A DNA stretch of 64,000 nucleotides from Leptospira sp. (lineage in GTDB: Bacteria; Spirochaetota; Leptospiria; Leptospirales; Leptospiraceae): NCBI GenBank assembly GCA_002786225.1, contig PEQN01000003.1:62001-126000 (forward strand). The letters are read 5' to 3'. The notes below the pieces were generated by a model. The model was not told the origin of the DNA and did not search any database. It saw only the letters and a program-made list of their open reading frames with translations. Shown piece after piece: positions 40,864-50,574 of this stretch (position 1 is its first letter; every line of letters begins with the position of its first letter). The translations under genes and the position numbers were made by a program.

Positions 40864-43680
40864 TTACTTTGTGGTTCGAGTAAAGACACCATCCCAGTCT
40901 TTAGGTGGAGGAGAAATTTTATAATCTTGGCAACGTGCTATTAGCATATGCGCTGATTTATCCTTCTTCCCCTTAGCTAATTCAGAAGCTTGGAATTTTT
41001 TGATTGCACCATCCCAATTTTTCTTAAGATATAAATCAAAACCCTCTTGGTATAAACCAACTGAATCAGCGATATTTTGAGCTACACTATGTCTAAATGC
41101 TACTAATTCATAAACCTTAACCGGTTCATTTTTTCCTTTAACCCGAACAAGATCTAAAAATCTCAAAAACATTTCGTCTTCAACTAAATTTTTCGTTGCC
41201 TCAGCAATCATAACATTCACGCCATAATCCTTGCCAGCAGCTTCTAGCCTAGCTGCAAGGTTAACAGTATCACCCATCATTGTATAAGATGCAAGCGCAT
41301 CTGTTCCCATAAAGCCTACTTTTGCAAGACCTGTATTCAAGCCTATTCTTGCATCCATTACTTGCGCTTCTTTGGAGTATAAATTATTCTTCTGCCAATA
41401 AAGCCGCAAGTCTTCTAACTTCATAACCATCTCTAAGGATGCCTTGCATGCTTTAATAGCATGATTATCAACAATGACAGGTGCTCCGAAAATTCCTACA
41501 ATAGCATCCCCTATGTATTTATCTAAAACCCCTTCATTTTCTTTAAGGAGGATAGTCATAGCAGAAAGGTATTCATTCAAAAGTGCCGCAAGTTCAACAG
41601 AAGTTAGCTGCTCACTAATAGTAGAGAAACCTGCCACATCACTAAAAAACGCAGTGATCTCAGCTTCCTTTCCACGTTTTAAGGCTTCCATATCGACCAT
41701 AGCCTCTTTGACCACAACTGGATCTATCATAGAGCCTAGAATACTCTTTACCTTTTCTCTTTCTTCTAAACCCTCTCCCATGGTAACAAAGTAAGATGTT
41801 AGTAAGCCCACTTCATCTTTTGTAGTTGGTTTAATTCCGATGTTAAAATTACCTTTTGCAATTTCCAAAGTAGCACTTAAAAGAGAAAGTATTGGTCTAC
41901 TTAGTGATTTTGCAAAAAAGAAAACAATAATCATTGCTAAGCATAAGGAAATTCCCATGATATAAAGGTTAGTTTCCTGAATTTTGTATACAGCTTGTAG
42001 AGCTTTTTCTTCAGAAACTATAGAAATAATTCCTGCATCTCCAAATCCTAATCTTCTATAAGATCCTAGAAATGCTTTGCCTTCTGAATTCTCAAACCGC
42101 TTCAGTCCAGATTCAACTTGGCTTGTAAGCATTTCTTTCACGATTGGTAAATCAATAAAGTTACCTGCTGATAATACAACCTCTTCAATAGGGTGAGCGA
42201 TAGCTTTCCCTTCACCATTTACCATAAAAGTAGTATTGATCCCTTTGTTATTAAAGGCAGGAGAAATTTTATCTAGACGAACTAAAATTACAAATAATCT
42301 AGGAGTCGAAGTATCTATATTAGCTGGTAATGCTAAAAGAAAGGATGGTTTAGAGAACCCTGGTGTCGAATTTAAGATTACAGGTGTTCCATTGATAGCC
42401 TTGAGAATATTTTCTGTATTTATTGATATAGCTTTCTTTACCTCTTCTTCTGAAATAGCAACCTCAATCAGATAATCTTCATTATAATAAGATGTTTCAT
42501 TATTCAGTGTTCCATCTTGAGAATTGAACACTCCAACAAAAATAAAATCTTTGTCATTTTTGAAAAATAGATCAGTTACGAATTTTTTCTCAGAATCACT
42601 TATATTTTTTCTATTTCCCTCAACCAATTGTTCGGCTTTGGAAACAATAGATTGAATATCAGAAGAAACTTTTAAACCTATTACTCCAACTAAATTTAAA
42701 TTATTTTCTTGGATTCGAATGATGGAATCATCTTTAAAAAAGTAAGTTGCAATTGCAATGATAGTAGAGACCGTAACTGCAAGAATCAAGGATATCATCC
42801 CCATCATCTTTATCTGAATAGAAAATTTAGCATTGGTCTTCTCAGAGTTATTTGCAGGAGTTTCTTGCTTTTTAACTTCTTCCGTTTTTTTAAGGTTAAC
42901 TGCTTCGATTTTAGATTCAACTTCTTTTATTTGAGGCTGTTTTGAAACTTCTTTCGGTACAATAGAAGGTTCTAATGGAAGAATTGGAGGTTCAATAGGG
43001 ATATTACTTGCGACTTTAGTTTCTTGAGTGCTTGGTTTTTGATTTAGTACATGGTCTTCGGCGCGATTTTCTGTTTTATTTTCTACTATTGTAGATTTGG
43101 AAATAGCGTCGTTTTCATTTTTATCGTCTTGTTTTTCTTTCTTTTTCTTTTCTAAGTTGTAAATAATTTCTATTTCTGCGAAAGAAGTTTTTTCCAATTT
43201 TTGGCGAAACATATTAAATCCAAATTGGATAAAGGCCTGCTTCCATTCTTTGCTTGGTTTCTCGAAAATAATTTCAGGAGTATTTGTATCATCGATTTCA
43301 AAAGGTGAAGAACCTAAGCGAATTAAATAAAGTATTTCATTGATTTTTTCCTCTTCTTCGGAATGATAAAATATCACTAGATTAGAGCCATTTAGTTTTT
43401 TGATTAGTTCTTGGCTCAATAATTTAATATCTGCTATACTATCAAAACCATTAGGATCTGGAAAGCTGAATTGCAAGCTATCAAGAATGTTTTGTGAGGA
43501 TGAGGGTGCTCCAAAATGATAGAATGATTGCTCTTGGATAATTTTTTTTCCTAAAAATTGAGTGGAGTATAAAATTCTTCTTTTCTCTGCCTCAGAAGCG
43601 GAAAATGAATGGTTAATAGGTTCCAAATAGATAACAGAACCAGAGGAACCTAAGTGATTATAATTTCTAATTGCGCTCAT
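40864..43680 (-). CDS. Membrane adenylate/guanylate cyclase (class III) with sensor, HAMP and novel N-terminus
   Basis: FFSDVAGFSTISEQL, DKYIGDAIVGIFGAP, YTMMGDTVNLAARLE; TM-Cache-like-TM-HAMP; about 290-aa cytosolic N-terminal region. Confidence 0.88.
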   Translation of the reverse strand: MSAIRNYNHLGSSGSVIYLEPINHSFSASEAEKRRILYSTQFLGKKIIQEQSFYHFGAPSSSQNILDSLQFSFPDPNGFDSIADIKLLSQELIKKLNGSNLVIFYHSEEEEKINEILYLIRLGSSPFEIDDTNTPEIIFEKPSKEWKQAFIQFGFNMFRQKLEKTSFAEIEIIYNLEKKKKEKQDDKNENDAISKSTIVENKTENRAEDHVLNQKPSTQETKVASNIPIEPPILPLEPSIVPKEVSKQPQIKEVESKIEAVNLKKTEEVKKQETPANNSEKTNAKFSIQIKMMGMISLILAVTVSTIIAIATYFFKDDSIIRIQENNLNLVGVIGLKVSSDIQSIVSKAEQLVEGNRKNISDSEKKFVTDLFFKNDKDFIFVGVFNSQDGTLNNETSYYNEDYLIEVAISEEEVKKAISINTENILKAINGTPVILNSTPGFSKPSFLLALPANIDTSTPRLFVILVRLDKISPAFNNKGINTTFMVNGEGKAIAHPIEEVVLSAGNFIDLPIVKEMLTSQVESGLKRFENSEGKAFLGSYRRLGFGDAGIISIVSEEKALQAVYKIQETNLYIMGISLCLAMIIVFFFAKSLSRPILSLLSATLEIAKGNFNIGIKPTTKDEVGLLTSYFVTMGEGLEEREKVKSILGSMIDPVVVKEAMVDMEALKRGKEAEITAFFSDVAGFSTISEQLTSVELAALLNEYLSAMTILLKENEGVLDKYIGDAIVGIFGAPVIVDNHAIKACKASLEMVMKLEDLRLYWQKNNLYSKEAQVMDARIGLNTGLAKVGFMGTDALASYTMMGDTVNLAARLEAAGKDYGVNVMIAEATKNLVEDEMFLRFLDLVRVKGKNEPVKVYELVAFRHSVAQNIADSVGLYQEGFDLYLKKNWDGAIKKFQASELAKGKKDKSAHMLIARCQDYKISPPPKDWDGVFTRTTK

Positions 43681-43749
43681 CCTTATTATTCTCGACCATT
43701 TACTATGTTAATTACAGTTCTTATTCTCTATTTTAAAAGGTAGTACAAA

Positions 43750-44514
43750 ATGAAAATTATTTCTTTTAATTGCAATGGAATGCGCTCTGCCGCATCTAAG
43801 GGTTTATTTGAGTGGATTTCTACAGTTAATCCAGATATTATCTGCTTCCAAGAGACTAAGGCTAAACCTGAACAGTGTTTTCCTGAAAAATGGGCAGATT
43901 TGGGCTATTCTATCCACCACCATACAGCAGAAAAACCTGGTTACAGTTCTGTAGCGGTTTATTCAAAATCAAAACCTAAATCTGTTTTGGTGGGTCTTGG
44001 AAATATCTTTTTCGACAAGGAAGGTAGATCCTTAGGTCTTGAATTTCCTAATTTTTTCCTTTGGAATGTTTACTTCCCATCTGGGACTTCAGGTGAACAA
44101 AGACAGACCAAGAAGATGGAATTCTTAGAAACTATAAACATGTATTCAGAAAAGCTCAAAACAAAATACAAGAATGTCATTCTATGTGGAGATGTAAACA
44201 TAGCTCACCAAGAAATAGATATTCACAATCCCAAGGGCAATAAGAAAAACAGCGGCTTTCTTCCCGAAGAAAGAGAATGGCTCAGTAATTTCCTTTCTTT
44301 AGGATGGGAAGATAGCTTTCGTAAGCTACATCCCCAAAGACAAGATTATTCTTGGTGGTCTTACAGATCGAATGCAAGATCCCAGAATAAGGGTTGGAGA
44401 ATAGATTATTTTTTTCTAACTAAATCCTTAGTGAAAAATGTTCTATCTAGTGAAATACACAATGAAATAGTTCTTTCAGATCATGCACCGATTTCTATAG
44501 AATTGAAAAAATAA
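43750..44514 (+). CDS. xth: Exodeoxyribonuclease III
   Basis: ISFNCNGMRSAASKGLFEWI, DIICFQETKAKPEQ, CGDVNIAHQEIDIHNPKGNKKNSGF, WRIDYFF, SDHAPI. Confidence 0.94.
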   Translation: MKIISFNCNGMRSAASKGLFEWISTVNPDIICFQETKAKPEQCFPEKWADLGYSIHHHTAEKPGYSSVAVYSKSKPKSVLVGLGNIFFDKEGRSLGLEFPNFFLWNVYFPSGTSGEQRQTKKMEFLETINMYSEKLKTKYKNVILCGDVNIAHQEIDIHNPKGNKKNSGFLPEEREWLSNFLSLGWEDSFRKLHPQRQDYSWWSYRSNARSQNKGWRIDYFFLTKSLVKNVLSSEIHNEIVLSDHAPISIELKK

Positions 44515-44551
44515 TGTTTGCTAAAATGAATCAGAGCAAGGACAGTAAATT

Positions 44552-45475
44552 GTGAAAAAAATTATACTTACCTTTTTGTTTGTTTTTTCCCTCAATCATT
44601 GCAACTTAGTTGATGTAATAAAATCTTCCATACCTGAACCTGAGATAGAAATTATTGGATTAAAATTATCTAAGGTAACAATGACTGATGTAAGCTTACT
44701 TTTGGAGACATCAATTAAAAATCCATACAATGTAACGATACCAAGTTCAGACCTAGCTCTTGATGTGAATATAGAGGGTTTAAAACTAACTAGCCTTAAA
44801 ACTGACTTAGGAAAAATTGAATCAAAATCCACAAAGAATATGCCTTTTCAATTGAACTTCAAATACACAGATTTAATTCAATTCTATAAAAAATTCCCAA
44901 GCAAGGAATTTCTGAATCTACAATTAAAAGGTAATCTTTCTGTCCCTATACCAACTAAATATGATCTTGCTGGTAAGAAGTCCTTCGCAGTCCCAGTTGA
45001 ATTTACTAAACCTATTCCTTCTGCACTTCCTGATGTGGAAATAAGTAATTTCACAATGATAAGCCCCGACTTTACTCAGTTAGCTTTAGATTCTGCGAAA
45101 GGTATCCTTGGTGGTGTTCTTGGAAACAAAGATCCTAAGAATGGTCCCAAAATAGAAACAGCATTTGATTTAAAATTTTTAAATAAGGCTGCTTCGAAAA
45201 TGAACTTGAATGATTTAAAATTTAATTTAGAACTAGATGGTCAGAAATTTGTTACCGCTAGTCCTGAAGAAATAATCAATGATGGAAAGACATCTTTTGT
45301 TAAAATAAAAACATCAGTTCCTATTCTAGATGCAGGCTCTGCCTTAGTAAATATAGCAAAGAATAAATCTGCAAAATATGAATTAACAGGTATTTCAGGT
45401 TGGTCTTTTCCAGCTTTGGATGAAGCAAATATCCCCTTTCAATACAATAAAATGGGAAACTTAAGATGGAAATAA
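44552..45475 (+). CDS. LEA type 2 (LEA14-like) lipoprotein
   Basis: Lipobox LNHC; two WHy/LEA2-like repeats (LLLETSIKNPYNVTIPSSDLALDVNIEGLKL). Confidence 0.7.
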   Translation: MKKIILTFLFVFSLNHCNLVDVIKSSIPEPEIEIIGLKLSKVTMTDVSLLLETSIKNPYNVTIPSSDLALDVNIEGLKLTSLKTDLGKIESKSTKNMPFQLNFKYTDLIQFYKKFPSKEFLNLQLKGNLSVPIPTKYDLAGKKSFAVPVEFTKPIPSALPDVEISNFTMISPDFTQLALDSAKGILGGVLGNKDPKNGPKIETAFDLKFLNKAASKMNLNDLKFNLELDGQKFVTASPEEIINDGKTSFVKIKTSVPILDAGSALVNIAKNKSAKYELTGISGWSFPALDEANIPFQYNKMGNLRWK

Positions 45476-45492
45476 GATAACTAGTTATTCTA

Positions 45493-46806
45493 CTATTCTA
45501 ATTTAAGTTTTCTAGTGGGTGGTAGAGGTTCAATATGTAACCTTTGCCTTAGCTCTTCTTCCAATTGGCATTTCGGGTAGCTACCTTCTTTAAGATTCGT
45601 TCCAATATATCCAAATGCTTCTTGGGAAGTTATAACTCGAATGTCCCAACCAGCGACAATGAGCGGACAATCGTAATGACTATCTTTGCATAAAATTTGC
45701 GCAGACTTAGGTTTTGGATAAGCCCAAGCTGATGTTTGGAATTTACATTTATTTTCAATTTCTGATACGATACGGATTCTTTGGATTACAGTATCAAACA
45801 TTTTAAAAAGGGAAATAACCAAATCAGCTACTTCTTTCTTAAAATAACCTTTCTCCACATTATAAGTAAACATAACCAAAAGTTTCTCTGAAATCTGATC
45901 TTTTTCAGAAGATGATTTTAAATTCTCCATAATATATCTTCCTACTCTTAAAGCTTCCGTAGCAAATTCTAAAGTACGTTCTGTGATGCCTTCATCGTGA
46001 GGAGACTCTTCATCTATTTTTTCTCCCTGAGTATCTATTTCAAGAAGCTCTTTCAGATATTCACTACTACTTAGCATATCAAAATTACCACTAGTATCCT
46101 CAGATCCTGTGTCCATGACCAAATCAGGAATTGGATGAGCGTTGATAGCATCTGCTAGTTCTGGTGGAAGTTTTAGCTTCAGAATTGCTTGAGAAGAGTG
46201 CTTGGTGTATTTTGCTACATCCTTTCCATTGAGTGGTGTCTTCCAAAAATCGGTATCCACCAAACATAAATCTGCAAGTAGCCCAGACAAAAAGGAATAC
46301 CGATTTACCATCTTGATTCCTAATTTCTTCTGAATCACAGATCCCATGCTCAATAGTCCCAAATCAGCACAGTGATTGAAAAAGTTTGGATGATCTATTA
46401 AGATTCGAAAAAAAATCAAAGTTAAACTCTTTGTACAAAAAGCGTGAAAAATGATTCCTCTGAAATTAGGTAGGGTAACCTCACTTTCTTTATAAATGAA
46501 ATGCAAGAAATGATTCGTTTTGTCTTCAAATCTTCTATAGACAGCTTTCGATATTTGATGTTTGATTTTCTTCAATAAATCATTCGTTAAACTAAGCTTA
46601 AATAATGGAATAAACTGACCTTCCATCTCTTCAAGCTTCTTCATCATAGAATCTTTGACCGTGACTTTTTCTTTTATTAGAATATTACCATTATTGTCTA
46701 CAATCGCTTCCTCAAGAGAAATGGAACCAATTAACTCTTGGTCAACTGCGAACCTTTTAAACGCTTTAAAATCATTGAATTCGAAACCAGTAGCAGTTAT
46801 TTTCAT
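45493..46806 (-). CDS. Conserved hypothetical, possibly degenerate HD-type domain
   Basis: 437 aa; helical region ...MGSVIQKKLGIKMVNRYSFLSGLLADLCLVDTDFW...YTKHSSQAILKLKLPPELADAINAHP resembles HD-GYP spacing without the full motif. Confidence 0.45.
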   Translation of the reverse strand: MKITATGFEFNDFKAFKRFAVDQELIGSISLEEAIVDNNGNILIKEKVTVKDSMMKKLEEMEGQFIPLFKLSLTNDLLKKIKHQISKAVYRRFEDKTNHFLHFIYKESEVTLPNFRGIIFHAFCTKSLTLIFFRILIDHPNFFNHCADLGLLSMGSVIQKKLGIKMVNRYSFLSGLLADLCLVDTDFWKTPLNGKDVAKYTKHSSQAILKLKLPPELADAINAHPIPDLVMDTGSEDTSGNFDMLSSSEYLKELLEIDTQGEKIDEESPHDEGITERTLEFATEALRVGRYIMENLKSSSEKDQISEKLLVMFTYNVEKGYFKKEVADLVISLFKMFDTVIQRIRIVSEIENKCKFQTSAWAYPKPKSAQILCKDSHYDCPLIVAGWDIRVITSQEAFGYIGTNLKEGSYPKCQLEEELRQRLHIEPLPPTRKLKLE

Positions 46807-46915
46807 AAAGTTTCCACAAATCTAGCCTATTTGACTATAAATACAAGAAAAATCTTAAGAATGTTGCTTGAAAAACTTAAGAGACTTCTTAAGGTAATGA
46901 ATTTACGTCTAAACT

Positions 46916-47896
46916 TTGAAGGTGATTGAATTGGCGACAAATGTTGAAGAATTAAAGAAATTTTATTACCAAATGCTTTTGATAAGAAAATTTGAAGAAG
47001 CATGTGCTAAAGGTTACAGTACAGGAAAAATCGGTGGTTTTTTACATCTGTACATAGGACAAGAGGCTGTAGGAGTTGGATCCATTGCTGCCTTAGAAGA
47101 AAAGGATTATATTGTATCAACATACAGAGATCATGGCCATGCTCTAGCTAGAGGCTTAGATCCTAATGCTCTCATGGCAGAATTATATGGAAAAAGAACA
47201 GGAACTTCTAAGGGAAATGGAGGTTCTATGCATTTTTTTGACAAAGAAAAGCATTTCATGGGGGGGCATGGGATAGTTGGTGGTCACATTTCACTTGCTG
47301 CAGGAATTGCTTTTTCCTCTAAATACAAAAAAGAAAATTCTGTTACAATGTGTTTCTTCGGTGAAGGGGCTGCAAATATTGGATCCTTCCATGAAGGTTT
47401 AAACTTAGCTGCTATTTGGAAATTACCAGTTGTTTTCATTTGTGAAAACAACCATTATGCGATGGGGACACCTGAATACAGAGCCCTGTCCGTTAAAGAT
47501 GTATCCATTCGTGCTGTTGCCTATGATATTGCGAGAGATAGAATTGAAGGTGATGAAGTACGAAAAGTACGAGATCATATAAAAGTTGCTGTTGATAGAG
47601 CCAGAAGAGGAGAAGGTCCAACCTTGGTGGAAGTTTCAACCTACCGCTTCCGTGGACATTCCATGTCAGATCCAGCTAAATATAGAACCAAGGAAGAATT
47701 AGAAACTCACAAGAAACGCGACCCCTTATTTAAGGCATATGGCGATTTAATTGATGCTAAGGTAGCTCAAGATGAGCTTGCAAAATTGGAAGAAGAAATC
47801 AACCTTAAAATAGAAAAGGCTGTTCAATTTGCTGAAGAAAGCGAAGAACCACCTCTCTCTTGGCTATACAATCATGTTCTTGCGGAGGACATATAA
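46916..47896 (+). CDS. pdhA: Pyruvate dehydrogenase E1 alpha subunit (start probably TTG 46931)
   Basis: LIRKFEEACAKGYSTGKIGGFLHLYIGQEAVGVG, GNGGSMHFF, GEGAANIGSFHEGLNLAAIWKLPVVFICENN; AAGG 8-9 nt before TTG 46931. Confidence 0.93.
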   Translation: MKVIELATNVEELKKFYYQMLLIRKFEEACAKGYSTGKIGGFLHLYIGQEAVGVGSIAALEEKDYIVSTYRDHGHALARGLDPNALMAELYGKRTGTSKGNGGSMHFFDKEKHFMGGHGIVGGHISLAAGIAFSSKYKKENSVTMCFFGEGAANIGSFHEGLNLAAIWKLPVVFICENNHYAMGTPEYRALSVKDVSIRAVAYDIARDRIEGDEVRKVRDHIKVAVDRARRGEGPTLVEVSTYRFRGHSMSDPAKYRTKEELETHKKRDPLFKAYGDLIDAKVAQDELAKLEEEINLKIEKAVQFAEESEEPPLSWLYNHVLAEDI

Positions 47897-48870
47897 TGGG
47901 TATCATTACATATCGTGAAGCCTTGAACCGTGCTATGGTTGAGGAAATGGAAAAGGATCCCAATATCTTTCTCATGGGCGAAGAAGTTGGACACTACCAA
48001 GGAGCTTATAAAGTTTCCCAAGGTATGTTAGAAAAATTTGGTGAAAGTAGAGTAATAGACACCCCTATTTCTGAGAATGGGTTTGCTGGGATAGGAGTTG
48101 GATCTGCAATGACAGGGCTTCGACCTATTATTGAATTTATGACATGGAATTTTTCCTTAGTAGCTATTGACCAAATAATCAATTCAGCAGCTAAGATGCT
48201 TTATATGAGTGGTGGACAATTTCCTATGCCTATAGTTTTTCGAGGAGCGGGAGGTGCTGGAGGAAGACTGGCTGCACAACATTCGCAAGCCTTTGAAAGT
48301 TGGTATGCTCATATTCCTGGGCTTAAGGTAATTGCACCTGCTACACCCAAGGATGCCTGTGGTCTTTTGAAATCATCTATACTTGACAACAATCCAACCA
48401 TTTTCATAGAAAGCGAAGTTCTTTATGGTATGAAAGGAGAAATTCCTGATGAGGAATTTTACATCCCTTTAGGTAAGGCAGAAATAAAGCGCGAAGGAAC
48501 TGATATTTCTATCATAACTTGGTCTAGGGCCTTGGGTTTTTCTTTGGAGGCAGCGGAAGACTTAGCCAAAGAAGGAATCAATGTAGAAGTTTTGGATTTG
48601 AGAAGTTTACGCCCATTAGATGAAGAAGCCATCATACAAACTGTTCGCAAAACAAATCGTGCCTTAGTTGTAGAAGAAGGCTGGCCTATGGCTGGGTATG
48701 GAGCCCATGTTGCCTATGTTATCCAGAAAGAAGCCTTTGATTATTTGGATCACCCTGTGGAAAGAGTAACCCAAAGGGATGTGCCCATGTCGTATGCAGC
48801 AAATTTAGAACGGGAGTCTCTTCCTAATTCAACCCGTGTTAAAGAAAAAATTCGTTCCATGTTAGAATAG
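47896..48870 (+). CDS. pdhB: Pyruvate dehydrogenase E1 beta subunit
   Basis: MGIITYREALNRAMVEEMEKDPNIFLMGEEVGHYQGAYKVSQG, DTPISENGFAGIGVGSAMTGLRPI; ATG at 47896 overlaps pdhA stop. Confidence 0.95.
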   Translation: MGIITYREALNRAMVEEMEKDPNIFLMGEEVGHYQGAYKVSQGMLEKFGESRVIDTPISENGFAGIGVGSAMTGLRPIIEFMTWNFSLVAIDQIINSAAKMLYMSGGQFPMPIVFRGAGGAGGRLAAQHSQAFESWYAHIPGLKVIAPATPKDACGLLKSSILDNNPTIFIESEVLYGMKGEIPDEEFYIPLGKAEIKREGTDISIITWSRALGFSLEAAEDLAKEGINVEVLDLRSLRPLDEEAIIQTVRKTNRALVVEEGWPMAGYGAHVAYVIQKEAFDYLDHPVERVTQRDVPMSYAANLERESLPNSTRVKEKIRSMLE

Positions 48871-48878
48871 GAGGTTCT

Positions 48879-50192
48879 ATGGCAAAGATCGCAGAAATGA
48901 CTCAACTTTCCCCAACAATGACAGAAGGTACAATTGTAAATTGGCTTAAGAAAGTTGGAGATACAGTTTCACCTGGTGAAATCCTAGCAGAGGTAGAAAC
49001 AGATAAAGCAGTAATGGAAATGGAAGCCTACGATTCAGGAACACTTCTTGCTATCGTTGCAAATGTCGGTTCAAAAGTCGCAGTTGGACTTCCAGTTGCC
49101 ATTATTGGTCAAGCTAACGAAGATATAAGGAAGCTCTTAGAGGAATCTATACAAAAGGTCCCTCAAAGCTCTTCAAATGATACTAAACCAGTTGCAACTG
49201 AATCGCTTAAGGAAAAAATAAAAGAACCCTCAAAAGACAAGGAAGAAAAACAATCACAAGCAAAGGAAGAAATCAAATTAAATCAGGAGAATGTATTTTC
49301 AGCTACTGGACGAATATTAGCCTCACCTCTTGCCAAATCAATTGCTCTAGAAAAATCTATAGACCTAAAAAAAGTGCAAGGAAGTGGACCCGCTGGTAGA
49401 ATTCTGCAAAAAGATGTTCTTGCTTATTTCGAAAATCCAAATATAAACCATAAACAAATTTCATCTAACTCACATTTTGAGGTAAGAGAAGATTTAGCGA
49501 AGCCTATCTCTGGCATGAGAAAGGTGATTGCAGAAAGATTGACATCATCAAAAGTCAACCTCCCACATTTTTACTTAAACATGGAAATCGATGCAAGTGC
49601 CATAGTGTCTTTTCGTGAAAAGTTCAATATAGGACTTAAAGAATTTTCCAAGAATGATAGTTCTTTGCAAAAGATAAGTATCAATGATTGTATAGTAAAA
49701 GCCGTTGCCTTAAGCCTCAATAAACACCCAGCAGTGAATGCAAGTTGGCAAAATGATAAAATAATCGAATATGGAAGGATAGATATTGGAATAGCTGTTT
49801 CTATAGAAGACGGTTTGATCACACCTGTTCTTAGAAATACCAACCAGATGAGTTTAATTGGCATTTCGCAAGAAATTAAATCATTAGCTGAACAAGCAAA
49901 GAAGAGAAAATTAAAGCCTGAACAATTTACTAATTCAACTTTTACAATATCAAATTTAGGCATGTTTGGGATTTCATTCTTTACTGCAATTATCAACGAA
50001 CCAGAATCAGCCATTTTAGCTGTAGGTGCAATAGAAGACAAACCTGTTGTCAAGAATGGTCAAGTAGTAGCTGGAAGAACAATGTCGCTAACTTTATCCT
50101 GTGACCACCGAGTGGTCGACGGAGCTGAGGGTGCAAAATTCTTGGGAACTCTTAAAAAATACTTAGAAAATCCTGAATTACTTGCAAGCTGA
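48879..50192 (+). CDS. pdhC: Pyruvate dehydrogenase E2 (dihydrolipoamide acetyltransferase)
   Basis: Lipoyl motif EVETDKAVMEMEAY, E3-binding region SPLAKSIALEKSIDLKKVQGSGPAGRILQKDV, catalytic SCDHRVVDGAEGAKFL. Confidence 0.94.
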   Translation: MAKIAEMTQLSPTMTEGTIVNWLKKVGDTVSPGEILAEVETDKAVMEMEAYDSGTLLAIVANVGSKVAVGLPVAIIGQANEDIRKLLEESIQKVPQSSSNDTKPVATESLKEKIKEPSKDKEEKQSQAKEEIKLNQENVFSATGRILASPLAKSIALEKSIDLKKVQGSGPAGRILQKDVLAYFENPNINHKQISSNSHFEVREDLAKPISGMRKVIAERLTSSKVNLPHFYLNMEIDASAIVSFREKFNIGLKEFSKNDSSLQKISINDCIVKAVALSLNKHPAVNASWQNDKIIEYGRIDIGIAVSIEDGLITPVLRNTNQMSLIGISQEIKSLAEQAKKRKLKPEQFTNSTFTISNLGMFGISFFTAIINEPESAILAVGAIEDKPVVKNGQVVAGRTMSLTLSCDHRVVDGAEGAKFLGTLKKYLENPELLAS

Positions 50193-50222
50193 ATTACCTT
50201 ACTTAAAAAAAGTAATTCAGCT
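50187..50222. terminator. Bidirectional terminator-like hairpin
   Basis: Perfect 11-bp inverted repeat AGCTGAATTAC / GTAATTCAGCT, 14-nt spacer, between convergent genes; pdhC stop codon lies in the left arm. Confidence 0.5.
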
Positions 50223-50246
50223 AATAAAGATTATATTGTAATAATT

Positions 50247-50456
50247 TTAAGCAGCAAAGAAATCAGCTTTCTTGATTTCTTGGATTGCGATTTTTACTTT
50301 ACCTTCTTGCAGATTACCTACAACAAATTCACCATCCATAACTCGGTTTTTATCTAGTTCAACAATCTTTCCATCTTTCAAATGCAGAACGATATCAATT
50401 CCTCGGTAACCGATGTATCTTTCTAGTGTTTCTTTAAATTTGTTGTTTGGTTGCAT
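50247..50456 (-). CDS. Small hypothetical protein (Sm/RNA-chaperone-like size)
   Basis: 69 aa ORF with balanced codon use and GYRGIDIVLHLKDGKIVELDKNRVMDGEFVVGNLQEGKV beta-rich sequence. Confidence 0.6.
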   Translation of the reverse strand: MQPNNKFKETLERYIGYRGIDIVLHLKDGKIVELDKNRVMDGEFVVGNLQEGKVKIAIQEIKKADFFAA

Positions 50457-50574
50457 TCTTTCTGTTCCTTAAGTGTTTTGATCAATATTCGATATTCAAG
50501 TTGTCGTACAAGTTTTTTTTTATCTTAAATAAAAAAATGTTGACCCTTGGTTTTTTTTTAGTTTTTTATGTCTC

